64,000 nt of DNA from Ovoidimarina sp963698645 (GCA_963698645.1 CAVORP010000001.1:124001-188000), one strand, 5' to 3'. Positions 9,459 through 18,227 are shown, counted from the first letter of the stretch. The notes: a model not told the origin generated them from the sequence alone. Numbers and translations: made by a program.

Positions 9459-10622
9459 TCAATAGGCTTTGCCGCGAGCCGACACCGGCCACAGGGTTTC
9501 CACCTTGCCGTTGCGCACGCCGACATACCAGTCGTGCACGTTGCAGGTCGGGTCGCAATGGCCCGGCACAAGCCGCAGCTTGTCGTTCACCTTGAGAACG
9601 CCTTTCGGGTCCATGACAACGCCATGTTCGTCGGAACATTTCACGTATTCCACGTCGTCGCGGCCAAAGATCACCGGCAGGCCCGAGTCCACCGACTGCG
9701 CCTTGAGGCCGGCATCCACGATCGCCTTGTCGGCCTTCGCATGGCTCATGACACTTGTCAGGATGAACAGCGCATTTTCCCACTCGCCGTGGTCGATCCG
9801 GTTGCCATCCTTGTCAAGGATACGGCCATAGTCGGCATCCATGAACGCATAGGATCCGCACTGCAGCTCGTTGTAAACGCCCGAGGTCGATTCAAAGTAG
9901 TAGGAACCGGTGCCGCCGCCACCGACGATATCGCACTCAAGGCCTTCTGCCTTCAGCGTGTCCACGGCATCCTTCACCTGGGCCACTGCCAGTTCGATCT
10001 TGGCCTTGCGATCCTCGTAGGAATCCATGTGCTGCATCGCGCCCTGATAGGCCTGGATGCCTGCGAATTTCAGACCCGGAGCCGCATCGATCGCCTTGGC
10101 GATTTCGACAACTGCCGGGGTCGTGGTCACACCGCAACGGCCCGCACCACAGTCGATTTCCACAAGACATTCGATCTGGGTGCCATGCTTCTGTGCCGCA
10201 GCCGACAGGTCCGCCACGTTCGCCACGTCATCGACGCAGCAGATCGTGCGCGCGCCCAGCTTGGGCAGGCGTGCCAGACGGTCGATCTTGGCCGGGTCAC
10301 GCACTTGGTTCGACACCAGAACGTCCTTGATTCCGCCACGGGCGAACACCTCGGCTTCCGAAACCTTCTGGCAGCAGACGCCAACCGACCCGCCCAACGA
10401 TTCCTGAAGAAGCGCCACGTCAACCGACTTGTGCATCTTGCCATGCACACGGTGACGCATGCCGTGGGCCTTCGCATAGTCGCCCATCTTCTTGATGTTC
10501 CGCTCCAGCGCGTCCAGATCAAGGATCAGGCAAGGCGTCTGGATTTCGCTCTCATCCATGCCGATCGCGGCCGGGATGTCATAGCCCACTTCAAGGCCAT
10601 CGAATTTCACAGGTGCATTCAT
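9459..10622 (-). CDS. bhcC: beta-Hydroxyaspartate aldolase BhcC
   Basis: PLP enzyme of the D-threonine aldolase/alanine racemase-fold family that condenses glycine and glyoxylate to (2R,3S)-beta-hydroxyaspartate. 387 residues, intact. The start at 10622 (MNAPVKFDGLEV) is chosen over upstream starts because it begins conserved sequence and leaves a 17-base gap to bhcB. Visible are MRHRVHGKMHKS with the likely PLP lysine (residues about 55-66), VEIDCGAGRCG, and the C-terminal metal site VPGHCDPTCNVHDWYVG. The bhcA-B-C-D order plus divergent IclR regulator matches the cycle described in Paracoccus denitrificans. Confidence 0.95.
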   Translation of the reverse strand: MNAPVKFDGLEVGYDIPAAIGMDESEIQTPCLILDLDALERNIKKMGDYAKAHGMRHRVHGKMHKSVDVALLQESLGGSVGVCCQKVSEAEVFARGGIKDVLVSNQVRDPAKIDRLARLPKLGARTICCVDDVANVADLSAAAQKHGTQIECLVEIDCGAGRCGVTTTPAVVEIAKAIDAAPGLKFAGIQAYQGAMQHMDSYEDRKAKIELAVAQVKDAVDTLKAEGLECDIVGGGGTGSYYFESTSGVYNELQCGSYAFMDADYGRILDKDGNRIDHGEWENALFILTSVMSHAKADKAIVDAGLKAQSVDSGLPVIFGRDDVEYVKCSDEHGVVMDPKGVLKVNDKLRLVPGHCDPTCNVHDWYVGVRNGKVETLWPVSARGKAY

Positions 10623-10639
10623 TGGATTTTCCTCTGCGT

Positions 10640-11608
10640 TCACTTGATCCAGGGCAGTTTGTCGAGATCGACATTGCCGCCGGTGATGATGACACCGACG
10701 CGCTTGCCGGCAAATCTGTCCTTGTTCTTCAGAATGGTCGCCAGCGGCACAGCACAGCTCGGCTCCATCACGATCTTCATCCGTTGCCACGTCAGCTTCA
10801 TCGCGTCGATGATCTCTTCTTCGCTTGCGGTCAGAATGTCAGTGACATGGTTCGAGACGAAATGCCATGTCAGCTCTTTCAGCGGAACTTTCAAGCCGTC
10901 TGCGATGGTCACCGGCGCATCGTCGGCAATGATATGACCCGCCTTGAAGCTGCGATAGGCATCGTCCGCCTGCTCGGGTTCCGAGGCAATGATCTGCACT
11001 TCCGGCGCGATATTCGACAGGGTCAGGCAGGTGCCCGATATCATGCCGCCACCTCCGATCGGTGCCACCATCATGTCGACGCCACCGGTCTGCTCCATGA
11101 ATTCGACCGAACAGGTGCCCTGCCCCGCGATCACGCGCGGATCGTTATAGGGATGCACGAACTCGCCGCCCGTTTCGGCCTGAACCTTCGCAAAGACCTC
11201 TTCCCGCGACGATGTCGAAGGCTCGCATTCCGTGATGACCCCGCCATAACCGCGCACAGCGGCCTTTTTCGCCTCCGGCGCCGTCCGCGGCATCACCACG
11301 TTGCAGGGAATACCCCGGCGTCCGGCGGCGTAGGAAAGCGACAGGGCATGGTTGCCCGATGAATGGGTGCAGACGCCCTTCTTGGCCTGCTCGTCATCCA
11401 GACCGAAAACCGCGTTCGATGCACCGCGCACCTTGAACGCACCCGCTTTCTGAAAGTTCTCGCATTTGAAGAACAGCTCGGCCCCCACGAGATCGTTGAA
11501 GTAGCTCGAGGTCAGCACCGGGGTCCGGTGAATGTGGGGTTTGATCCGCTCATGGGCGTCAAGGACGTCCTGATAGGTCGGAATGTACATTTCAACGTTG
11601 TCCTTCAT
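10640..11608 (-). CDS. bhcB: beta-Hydroxyaspartate dehydratase BhcB
   Basis: Serine/threonine dehydratase-like fold-type II PLP enzyme converting beta-hydroxyaspartate to iminosuccinate. 322 residues, intact. The PLP lysine lies in NFQKAGAFKVRGA (about residue 58), and the phosphate-binding glycine loop is PIGGGGMISGTCL. SSGNHALSLSYAA is also typical. The ATG at 11608 overlaps the bhcA TGA (ATGA), so the pair is translationally coupled; a GTG one codon upstream is an alternative start. Confidence 0.95.
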   Translation of the reverse strand: MKDNVEMYIPTYQDVLDAHERIKPHIHRTPVLTSSYFNDLVGAELFFKCENFQKAGAFKVRGASNAVFGLDDEQAKKGVCTHSSGNHALSLSYAAGRRGIPCNVVMPRTAPEAKKAAVRGYGGVITECEPSTSSREEVFAKVQAETGGEFVHPYNDPRVIAGQGTCSVEFMEQTGGVDMMVAPIGGGGMISGTCLTLSNIAPEVQIIASEPEQADDAYRSFKAGHIIADDAPVTIADGLKVPLKELTWHFVSNHVTDILTASEEEIIDAMKLTWQRMKIVMEPSCAVPLATILKNKDRFAGKRVGVIITGGNVDLDKLPWIK

Positions 11609-12798
11609 CACGCGGCTGCCTTCTTCTGGTTCGGATTGCCGTGGCGATAGACAGCCTGCGCCGCCGCAACGCCCGATCCGAGTTTCACGTCCAGACCAAG
11701 ATCGACCATAACCATTTCGGCCGTTGCAAGACCCGACAGCGCAAGCGCGTCGGTGAGCTGGCCCAGGTGGCCGATCCGGAAGACCTTGCCGGCGACTTCA
11801 CCCAAACCCGTACCGAAGGCCATACCATAGACCTCGGCCGCATGGGTCACAATATGCGTCGCGTTGAAACCCTCGGGCGTCGCAATGGCGCTGACCGTAT
11901 CGGAGTACCATTCGGGGCGCTTGGCACAAAGGCTCAGACCCCACGCTTTGACCGCGGCCCGAACACCATCGGCGATTCGGCGGTGGCGGGCGAATACGTT
12001 CTCCAGCCCCTCTTCCATCAGCATGTCGCAGGCCATGTTCAAACCGTTCAGCAGGCCAACCGGCGGTGTGTAGGGGAACCCGTTTACGGCATAGCCCTTT
12101 TCCATGTCCCGGAGATCAAAGAAGGTGCGGTGAAGCTTTGCGCTCTCCAGTGCGGCACGCGCCTTGGAAGACACGCCGACGATCGCAAGACCCGCCGGGA
12201 GCATGAAGCCCTTCTGCGACCCGGTCACGGCGATATCCACGCCCCATTCGTCCATCCGGAAATCCATCGACCCGATCGAGCTCACACCATCCACGAGCAA
12301 CAGCGCCGGGTGACCCGCGGCATCCATCGCCTTGCGAACGGCCGCGATGTCGGACACGACACCTGTCGCCGTCTCGTTATGGGTCGCCAGAACCGCCTTG
12401 ATTTCGTGGTTCTTGTCAGCGGCGAGCGCCTCTTCATATCGCGCGGCCGGAAGCCCCTCGCCCCAGGGCGTCTCGATGATCGCGACCTCCAGACCATGAC
12501 GCTTGCACATATCGATCCAGCGATGCGAGAACATGCCGTTGCGGGCTGCCAGAACCTTGTCGCCGGGCGACAGGGTGTTCGTGAGAGCGGTTTCCCAACC
12601 GCCGGTGCCGGTCGACGGAAACACGAATACTTGCGCATCGGTCGTCTTCAGTACCTTTTTCACGCCGTTCAATGCGGGGTGCAGAATATCAGCGAATGCC
12701 GAAGACCGGTGGTCCATGGTCGGCATGTCGATGGCCTTCCGAAGCACTTCGGGCATATTTGTCGGGCCGGGAATAAAGACAGGGTTCTGCAGGGACAT
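11608..12798 (-). CDS. bhcA: Aspartate-glyoxylate aminotransferase BhcA
   Basis: Class V aminotransferase (serine-glyoxylate type) that makes glycine from glyoxylate using aspartate, regenerating oxaloacetate in the cycle. 396 residues, intact. N-terminal FIPGPTNMPEVLRKAIDMP and the PLP-lysine motif VTGSQKGFMLPAGLAIVG (about residues 192-209) are diagnostic for the class. First gene of the operon, with GAGGAGG just upstream of the start. Taken alone it could be called serine-glyoxylate aminotransferase; the neighbours decide the name. Confidence 0.95.
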   Translation of the reverse strand: MSLQNPVFIPGPTNMPEVLRKAIDMPTMDHRSSAFADILHPALNGVKKVLKTTDAQVFVFPSTGTGGWETALTNTLSPGDKVLAARNGMFSHRWIDMCKRHGLEVAIIETPWGEGLPAARYEEALAADKNHEIKAVLATHNETATGVVSDIAAVRKAMDAAGHPALLLVDGVSSIGSMDFRMDEWGVDIAVTGSQKGFMLPAGLAIVGVSSKARAALESAKLHRTFFDLRDMEKGYAVNGFPYTPPVGLLNGLNMACDMLMEEGLENVFARHRRIADGVRAAVKAWGLSLCAKRPEWYSDTVSAIATPEGFNATHIVTHAAEVYGMAFGTGLGEVAGKVFRIGHLGQLTDALALSGLATAEMVMVDLGLDVKLGSGVAAAQAVYRHGNPNQKKAAA

Positions 12799-12990
12799 CG
12801 CAAGTCCTCCTCGTTGCGTTGACCTCGTGTAAAGCGCACCTCCCTCGTTGGCAATTTTTTTGAAATTATTTTTCTCATTGTGGAAAAATACAAAAATATA
12901 CTATTTTCATATAGTTATGTTTTTCATATTGCGAAATGATTTTGCATGATGCATTTTTCCTTCGTAAAATCATCTCGAAAGGACGGCATC
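12799..12990. promoter_or_regulatory. AT-rich divergent bhcA/bhcR promoter with candidate BhcR sites
   Basis: This gap is strikingly AT-rich against a GC-rich background. It holds TTTTTC (12869-12874)/GAAAAA (12883-12888) with an 8-base spacer, two copies of TTTTCATAT (12904-12912 and 12921-12929), and a dyad AAATG (12934-12938)/CATTT (12952-12956) enclosing TGCAT-G-ATGCA (12943-12953). IclR regulators bind short dyads here in other genomes; which element BhcR uses cannot be told from sequence. AAAGGA (12978-12983) is the bhcR ribosome site. Confidence 0.55.
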
Positions 12991-13794
12991 GTGGCAGAGA
13001 GACGCGCGCGTGGACGTCCCCGCGCCTTTCAGGACAAGACCGAGCAGAACACGATCCAGTCGCTGGACCGTGCCATGATGATCCTCGAGGAGCTGGGTCG
13101 TTCCGGCGGCATGACCCTGACGGAACTCTCCGAGGCGCTGGACCAGTCACCGGCCACAGCCTACCGTGTTCTCGTCACGCTCGAGACACGCGGGATCGTA
13201 GAACTCGACAGTCAGGCCCAAAGCTGGCACGTGGGTGCCGGCGCCTTCCGGATTGGGTCGGCCTTCCTGCGGCGGACGAACATGGTGGAACGCGCCCGTC
13301 CGGTCATGCAGGCGCTGATGGAGGCAACGGGAGAGACCGCCAATCTCGGCGTCGCCAACGGCCTCTCGGTGCTCTTCGTCAGCCAGGTCGAGACCCACGC
13401 CTCGATCCGCGCCTTTTTCCCGCCTGGCACGCAATCTCCCCTGCATGCTTCCGGGATCGGCAAGGCCCTTCTCGCGCAATTCACCGAACCGCAACTCAAC
13501 GCGGTGATCTCCTCTGGGCTCGAACGGTTCACCGGCCGCACGCTCACGAATGGTTCGGCCCTTCTGTCCGACCTCGCCGCGATCCGGCGCCGCGGTTACT
13601 CCATCGACGACGAGGAAAAGGCCGAAGGCATGCGCTGCGTTGCGGCCCCGGTTTTCGACGCGATGGGATCGGCCATCGCCGGACTGTCCATCTCCGGGCC
13701 AACCGCACGTGTCACAGCGAACCGGACCGAAGAGTTCGGGGATCATGTCCGTAAGGCCGCAAAAGAGCTTTCACGCCTCCTTGGGGCCGCCTGA
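12991..13794 (+). CDS. bhcR: IclR-family regulator BhcR
   Basis: Transcription factor of the bhc operon; glyoxylate is the known effector in Paracoccus. N-terminal winged HTH (SLDRAMMILEELGRSGGMTLTELSEAL) and a C-terminal IclR effector domain (GVANGLSVLFVSQVETHASIRAFFPPG, LHASGIGKALLAQ). I prefer the GTG at 12991 (VAERRARGRPRAF), seven bases after AAAGGA, giving 267 residues; an upstream ATG at 12946 would add 15 residues rich in non-conserved sequence. Divergent from bhcA. Intact. Confidence 0.92.
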   Translation: MAERRARGRPRAFQDKTEQNTIQSLDRAMMILEELGRSGGMTLTELSEALDQSPATAYRVLVTLETRGIVELDSQAQSWHVGAGAFRIGSAFLRRTNMVERARPVMQALMEATGETANLGVANGLSVLFVSQVETHASIRAFFPPGTQSPLHASGIGKALLAQFTEPQLNAVISSGLERFTGRTLTNGSALLSDLAAIRRRGYSIDDEEKAEGMRCVAAPVFDAMGSAIAGLSISGPTARVTANRTEEFGDHVRKAAKELSRLLGAA

Positions 13795-13880
13795 TTGCGC
13801 CCCGAAAGGCAATTTCCGGGTTGACCTTTTTCCCCCAAACCCTTTGGTGACAGGCAACGCTTTCATGCAAGGAGGACACC

Positions 13881-14882
13881 ATGACCGTCAAAGTAGCGAT
13901 CAATGGATTTGGGCGGATCGGACGCAACGTGCTGCGCGCCATCGTCGAGTCCGGCCGCAAGGACATCGAAGTGGTCGCGATCAACGATCTGGGACCGGTC
14001 GAAACCAATGCGCATCTGCTGCGCTATGACAGCGTGCATGGCCGCTTCCCGGCGGAGGTCAAGACCACCGAAACGACGATAGACGTGGGCACCGGCCCGA
14101 TCGAGGTCTCGGCAATCCGTAATCCCGCCGACCTCCCCTGGGGCCATGTCGACATCGTCATGGAATGCACCGGTATCTTCACTGACCGCGACAAGGCGGC
14201 GATCCACCTTGAAAACGGTGCAAGCCGCGTGCTCGTATCTGCCCCCTCAAAGGGCGCGGACAAGACAATCGTCTATGGCGTGAACCACGATGTCCTCACC
14301 GCCGAGGACCTGATCGTCTCGAACGCCTCCTGCACGACGAACTGCCTCTCTCCGGTGGCAAAGGTTCTGAACGACGAGATCGGCATCACCCGCGGCTTCA
14401 TGACGACGATCCACAGCTACACCGGCGATCAGCCAACACTGGACACGATGCACAAGGATCTCTACCGGGCCCGCGCCGCGGCGCTCAACATGATCCCCAC
14501 GTCCACCGGGGCGGCAAAGGCCGTTGGCCTTGTCCTTCCGGAACTGAACGGCAAGCTCGACGGCGTGGCGATCCGTGTCCCGACCCCCAACGTCTCGGTC
14601 GTCGACCTCACCTTCGAAGCGTCCCGCGCCACCTCCGTGAACGAGATCAACGCGGCGATCCGCACGGCAGCAAACGGACCCCTCAAGGGCATCCTTGGCT
14701 ATACCGACGAACCTCTGGTCAGCAGTGATTTCAACCACGACCCGCATTCCTCGATCTTCCACACCGACCAGACCAAGGTGATGGAAGGAACGATGTGCCG
14801 GATCCTCACGTGGTACGACAACGAATGGGGCTTCTCGAACCGGATGGCCGATACCGCCGTCGCGATGGGCAAACTCATCTGA
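13881..14882 (+). CDS. gap: Glyceraldehyde-3-phosphate dehydrogenase, type I
   Basis: Glycolytic/gluconeogenic NAD-dependent enzyme converting glyceraldehyde-3-phosphate and 1,3-bisphosphoglycerate. 333 residues. NAD-binding INGFGRIGRNVLRAI at the N-terminus, catalytic cysteine in SNASCTTNCLSPVAK (about 152), RAAALNMIPTSTGAAKA and WYDNEWGFSNRM are all canonical. AAGGAGG precedes the start. It stands alone between bhcR and a clear terminator. Gluconeogenic flow from the oxaloacetate made by the bhc cycle would pass through this enzyme. Confidence 0.97.
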   Translation: MTVKVAINGFGRIGRNVLRAIVESGRKDIEVVAINDLGPVETNAHLLRYDSVHGRFPAEVKTTETTIDVGTGPIEVSAIRNPADLPWGHVDIVMECTGIFTDRDKAAIHLENGASRVLVSAPSKGADKTIVYGVNHDVLTAEDLIVSNASCTTNCLSPVAKVLNDEIGITRGFMTTIHSYTGDQPTLDTMHKDLYRARAAALNMIPTSTGAAKAVGLVLPELNGKLDGVAIRVPTPNVSVVDLTFEASRATSVNEINAAIRTAANGPLKGILGYTDEPLVSSDFNHDPHSSIFHTDQTKVMEGTMCRILTWYDNEWGFSNRMADTAVAMGKLI

Positions 14883-14902
14883 AATCCCAAAACATTGATT
14901 TC

Positions 14903-14933
14903 AAAGGGCGTCCGGGAACGGGCGCCCTTTTTC
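14903..14933 (+). terminator. Rho-independent terminator of gap
   Basis: AAAGGGCG (14903-14910) pairs with CGCCCTTT (14923-14930), extended by inner C:G pairs and followed by T residues, about 20 bases after the gap stop. Confidence 0.8.
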
Positions 14934-15071
14934 GTTCGCACCACCGCTATCATGCTGCATTGCAGAAAATGCATAGCGGCCTTTCCGCTTTCAGGGCTGG
15001 TTTAGCGCTATCAAAAGGCCATCTATGGGTCACGAGGGAGGAGGCTAAACGAAAGAAAAGGAAACAAGAAC

Positions 15072-15233
15072 ATGACCGGACTGATCAACAGACTGAAAGC
15101 CGCAGGGCAAAAACGATCCGCCTATCGGAAGATCGTGGACGAAATTCAAACCATGTCGCGGCGCGAAGCCGACGAACTTGGGATCTCGCGCTCCGACGCG
15201 CACCGGATCGCACAAGAAGCGATCTACGGCTGA
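15072..15233 (+). CDS. DUF1127 (YjiS-like) small protein 1
   Basis: A 53-residue basic protein, MTGLINRLKAAGQKRSAYRK through RSDAHRIAQEAIYG. The layout (N-terminal amphipathic stretch, R-E-I/M-x-x-M-S-x-x-x-A-D-E-L-G-I-S core) fits DUF1127. Small DUF1127 proteins in alphaproteobacteria bind RNA or affect phosphate, carbon and stress physiology, but the role here is unknown. It is 58 bases upstream of a paralogue. Confidence 0.8.
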   Translation: MTGLINRLKAAGQKRSAYRKIVDEIQTMSRREADELGISRSDAHRIAQEAIYG

Positions 15234-15291
15234 CGTAACCCTTCAACGTTCCGGGACGCCAACGTCCCCAACAGACCGAAGGAGACATGAC

Positions 15292-15456
15292 ATGACCTAC
15301 CTGCTGAATGACCTGAAAACCGCCGCTCAGAAACGCGCAGCTTATGCCCGCACCGTCCGCGAGATCCGCGACATGCCCCTCAATGTGGCATTGGATCTCG
15401 GGATTTTCCGCGAGGACGCGCGCGCACTTGCCTACAAAGCCGTCTACGGCGGCTAG
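15292..15456 (+). CDS. DUF1127 (YjiS-like) small protein 2
   Basis: A 54-residue protein starting MTYLLNDLKTAAQKRAAYAR and ending AYKAVYGG. It aligns end to end with the preceding small protein (LKTAAQKRAAYARTVREI against LKAAGQKRSAYRKIVDEI; both end in -YG), so the two are tandem duplicates that have diverged. GAAGGAGACATGAC supplies the ribosome site. The start at 15292 is used rather than longer upstream frames. Function unknown. Confidence 0.8.
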   Translation: MTYLLNDLKTAAQKRAAYARTVREIRDMPLNVALDLGIFREDARALAYKAVYGG

Positions 15457-15494
15457 GCCCACCTCCCCCGGGGCCGCGCGTTCCGCCTCGGGGC

Positions 15495-15986
15495 TCAGCC
15501 GGCCTTTGCCATCAACGCGTCATGCACCGATGGCGTTACGAAACTCGATACATCCCCGCCAAGACGCGCGATCTCCTTGACCAGTTTCGAGGCGATCGCC
15601 TGGTACTCGGCGCCAGCCATCAGAAACACCGTCTCGATCGATGAATCCAACCGCCGGTTCATCCCGACCATCTGGAATTCATACTCGAAATCCGCGACCG
15701 CCCTCAGGCCGCGAATAATGATGCCCGCCCCGACATCGCGGGCGCAGTCGATCAGAAGATTGTCGAACGGATGTACCACAATCTCGACACCCGTCTTCTT
15801 GGCAAGCGCGGCACATTCCGCCTCGACCATCGCCACCCGTTCTTCCAGCGAAAACAGCGGACCCTTGTCATGGTTGATAGCAACGCCGATGACCAACCGG
15901 TCAACCAGCACCGTGGCACGGCGAATGATGTCGACATGACCCAGTGTAATCGGATCGAACGTGCCCGGATAAAGACCGATGCGCAT
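15495..15986 (-). CDS. coaD: Phosphopantetheine adenylyltransferase
   Basis: Transfers AMP from ATP to 4'-phosphopantetheine, the penultimate step of CoA synthesis. 163 residues, usual length. The nucleotidyltransferase T/HxGH motif lies in GTFDPITLGHVDIIRR (residues about 8-23), and GLRAVADFEYEFQM and the substrate loop follow. Intact; convergent with the DUF1127 pair, with only about 38 bases between. Confidence 0.95.
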   Translation of the reverse strand: MRIGLYPGTFDPITLGHVDIIRRATVLVDRLVIGVAINHDKGPLFSLEERVAMVEAECAALAKKTGVEIVVHPFDNLLIDCARDVGAGIIIRGLRAVADFEYEFQMVGMNRRLDSSIETVFLMAGAEYQAIASKLVKEIARLGGDVSSFVTPSVHDALMAKAG

Positions 15987-16064
15987 GGAGTTTTCCTTCC
16001 TGTCCCAGGCCCCGAACGAACATCAATCGGCACATGGTATCAAGAGCATAAGGGACAAGAAACG

Positions 16065-16499
16065 CTAGAAGCCCATGATCATACCCTCAAGGGCGTCCTT
16101 CTCCATCTTCACTTCGTCCAGGCTGTATTTCACGACATCGCCCAAGGTGATCAGCCCGATCATGACACCGCCTTCAAGAACCGGCATGTGTCGGAACCGG
16201 CCCTTGGTCATCTGGGTCAGCACCGCTTCGGCCCGGTCTTCCTTGCTACAGGTCACAAGCGTCCGGGTCATCATCTCGGTCACCGGCTCGTCCAGACAGC
16301 CAGCCCCGCGCTTTCCCAATTCCCGAACGATATCGCGCTCGGAAATGATGCCCAGCGCGGTCTGTCCGTCATCTGACACCACCAGGGAGCCGATCCGCTT
16401 TTCCGAAAGCATCCCGGCCGCATCCGCAACCGACTTGCCCGACCCGATCGTGACGACATCGGAGTTTCCCTTGGATTGCAGGATTTTCGCTACAGTCAT
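16065..16499 (-). CDS. CBS-domain protein (two CBS repeats)
   Basis: A 144-residue protein made almost entirely of a CBS pair: repeat 1 about residues 8-62 (KSVADAAGMLSEKRIGSLVV, LGIISERDIVREL), repeat 2 about 72-130 (DRAEAVLTQMTKGRFRHMPV, MIGLITLGDVVKY). Such stand-alone pairs sense adenine nucleotides and are annotated as putative signal-transduction proteins. It probably forms a transcription unit with coaD, 78 bases downstream. No partner is visible. Confidence 0.88.
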   Translation of the reverse strand: MTVAKILQSKGNSDVVTIGSGKSVADAAGMLSEKRIGSLVVSDDGQTALGIISERDIVRELGKRGAGCLDEPVTEMMTRTLVTCSKEDRAEAVLTQMTKGRFRHMPVLEGGVMIGLITLGDVVKYSLDEVKMEKDALEGMIMGF

Positions 16500-16650
16500 C
16501 TCCGCCTCCTCCGCAGGCTTTGCATGAAATCAGCGTGACCGCTTCGAATACGACCTGTCAAGTGTGCGGACCATACCGAAACCTCTGCCGAATTGGGTTT
16601 CCCCTGCCTCGCAGCGGCGCTAATGTCGCGCCGAATTAAGGGAGAGACCC

Positions 16651-18150
16651 ATGCAAGAGCTGTCGCATTTCATCAATGGCAAACACGTAAAGGGCACGTC
16701 CGGTCGATTTGCTGACGTCTTCAACCCCGCAACCGGAGAGGTTCAGGCGAAGGTGCCGCTGGCCTCCAAAGCCGAACTGGATGCCGCCGTTGCCAGTGCC
16801 GCCGCCGCACAGCCCAAATGGGCCGCGACCAATCCCCAGCGCCGCGCCCGCGTTCTGATGGAATTCGTCCGCCTGCTCAACCGCGACATGGACAAGCTCG
16901 CCGAAGCGCTGTCGCGCGAACATGGCAAGACGATGCCCGATGCTGCCGGCGACGTACAGCGCGGTCTGGAAGTGGTCGAATTCTGCATCGGCGCGCCGCA
17001 TCTTCTCAAGGGCGAATATACCGACAGCGCCGGACCCGGCATCGACATGTATTCCATGCGTCAGGCGCTTGGCGTCGTCGCGGGTATCACGCCCTTCAAC
17101 TTCCCCGCCATGATCCCGATGTGGAAATTCGCGCCCGCCATCGCCTGCGGCAACGCCTTCATCCTCAAACCATCCGAGCGTGATCCCTCCGTGCCGATTA
17201 TGCTGGCCGAGCTGATGATCGAGGCCGGACTGCCCGAAGGCATCCTTCAGGTCGTCAACGGCGACAAGGAAGCGGTGGACGCGATCCTCGACAACGAAAC
17301 GATCCAGGCCATCGGTTTCGTTGGCTCCACCCCCATCGCCCAGTACATCTACAGCCGCGGCTGCGCCAACGGCAAACGCGTGCAGTGCTTCGGCGGCGCC
17401 AAGAACCACATGATCATCATGCCCGATGCAGATATGGATCAGGCCGCCGACGCGCTCGTCGGCGCGGGTTACGGCGCGGCGGGCGAACGCTGCATGGCGA
17501 TCTCGGTCGCCGTACCCGTGGGCGACGCCACCGCCGACCGGCTGATCGAGAAACTCGTGCCCCGGATCGAGGCGCTCAAGGTCGGCCCCTACACCTCGGG
17601 CAAGGACGTGGATTACGGCCCCCTCGTCACCGCCGCCGCGAAAGAGCGCGTTCTGGGTCTGGTCAATTCCGGCATCGAACAGGGCGCGAAACTCGTGGTC
17701 GATGGCCGCGATTTCAGCCTGCAAGGTTACGAAGACGGCTTCTTCGTCGGCCCCCATCTCTTCGACAATGTCACCCGCGACATGGATATCTACAAGGAAG
17801 AGATCTTCGGCCCGGTCCTCAGCACCGTGCGCGCCCAAAGCTACGAAGAGGCGCTGAGCTATGCCATGGACCATGAATATGGCAACGGCACCGCGATCTT
17901 CACCCGCGACGGCGACGCCGCGCGCGATTTCGCGAACCGCATCAATATCGGCATGGTCGGCATCAACGTCCCGATCCCGGTTCCGCTGGCCTATCACACC
18001 TTCGGCGGCTGGAAGAAATCCGGCTTCGGCGACCTGAACCAGCATGGTCCCGACAGCTTCCGCTTCTACACCCGGACCAAGACCGTCACCGCCCGCTGGC
18101 CCTCGGGCATCAAGGAAGGCGGCGAGTTCAGCATTCCCGTGATGGAATGA
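16651..18150 (+). CDS. mmsA: CoA-acylating methylmalonate-semialdehyde dehydrogenase
   Basis: Oxidises methylmalonate (or malonate) semialdehyde to propionyl-CoA (or acetyl-CoA) with NAD and CoA, at the end of valine and inositol degradation. 499 residues. The aldehyde dehydrogenase fold is clear: ITPFNFPAMIPMWKFAPAIACGN, NAD-loop FVGSTPIAQYIYSRG, and catalytic cysteine in YGAAGERCMAISVAV (about residue 285), which carries the MMSDH-typical context. Valine pathway partners lie 3-8 kb downstream. A hairpin terminator follows directly. Intact. Confidence 0.95.
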   Translation: MQELSHFINGKHVKGTSGRFADVFNPATGEVQAKVPLASKAELDAAVASAAAAQPKWAATNPQRRARVLMEFVRLLNRDMDKLAEALSREHGKTMPDAAGDVQRGLEVVEFCIGAPHLLKGEYTDSAGPGIDMYSMRQALGVVAGITPFNFPAMIPMWKFAPAIACGNAFILKPSERDPSVPIMLAELMIEAGLPEGILQVVNGDKEAVDAILDNETIQAIGFVGSTPIAQYIYSRGCANGKRVQCFGGAKNHMIIMPDADMDQAADALVGAGYGAAGERCMAISVAVPVGDATADRLIEKLVPRIEALKVGPYTSGKDVDYGPLVTAAAKERVLGLVNSGIEQGAKLVVDGRDFSLQGYEDGFFVGPHLFDNVTRDMDIYKEEIFGPVLSTVRAQSYEEALSYAMDHEYGNGTAIFTRDGDAARDFANRINIGMVGINVPIPVPLAYHTFGGWKKSGFGDLNQHGPDSFRFYTRTKTVTARWPSGIKEGGEFSIPVME

Positions 18151-18172
18151 CAATTCGCTCAGGTTCAGACAG

Positions 18173-18199
18173 AAAGGGCGGCCGATGGGCCGCCCTTTT
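18173..18199. terminator. Terminator after mmsA, probably shared with the convergent gene
   Basis: AAAGGGCGGCC (18173-18183) pairs with GGCCGCCCTTTT (18188-18199). T tract on the plus strand and A tract on the minus strand allow action in both directions. Confidence 0.8.
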
Positions 18200-18227
18200 C
18201 ATTTTCTGAAAGATCGATACCTGCCGA

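Noticed and set aside
9408..10937. Long plus-strand open frame (509 codons) across the bhcC region
   Set aside because: It is the antisense shadow of bhcC/bhcB, rich in His/Arg/Gly with no family motifs, while the minus strand carries complete PLP-enzyme motifs.
16636..18153. Minus-strand 505-codon frame opposite mmsA
   Set aside because: GC-rich mirror frame; mmsA on the plus strand has all catalytic motifs.
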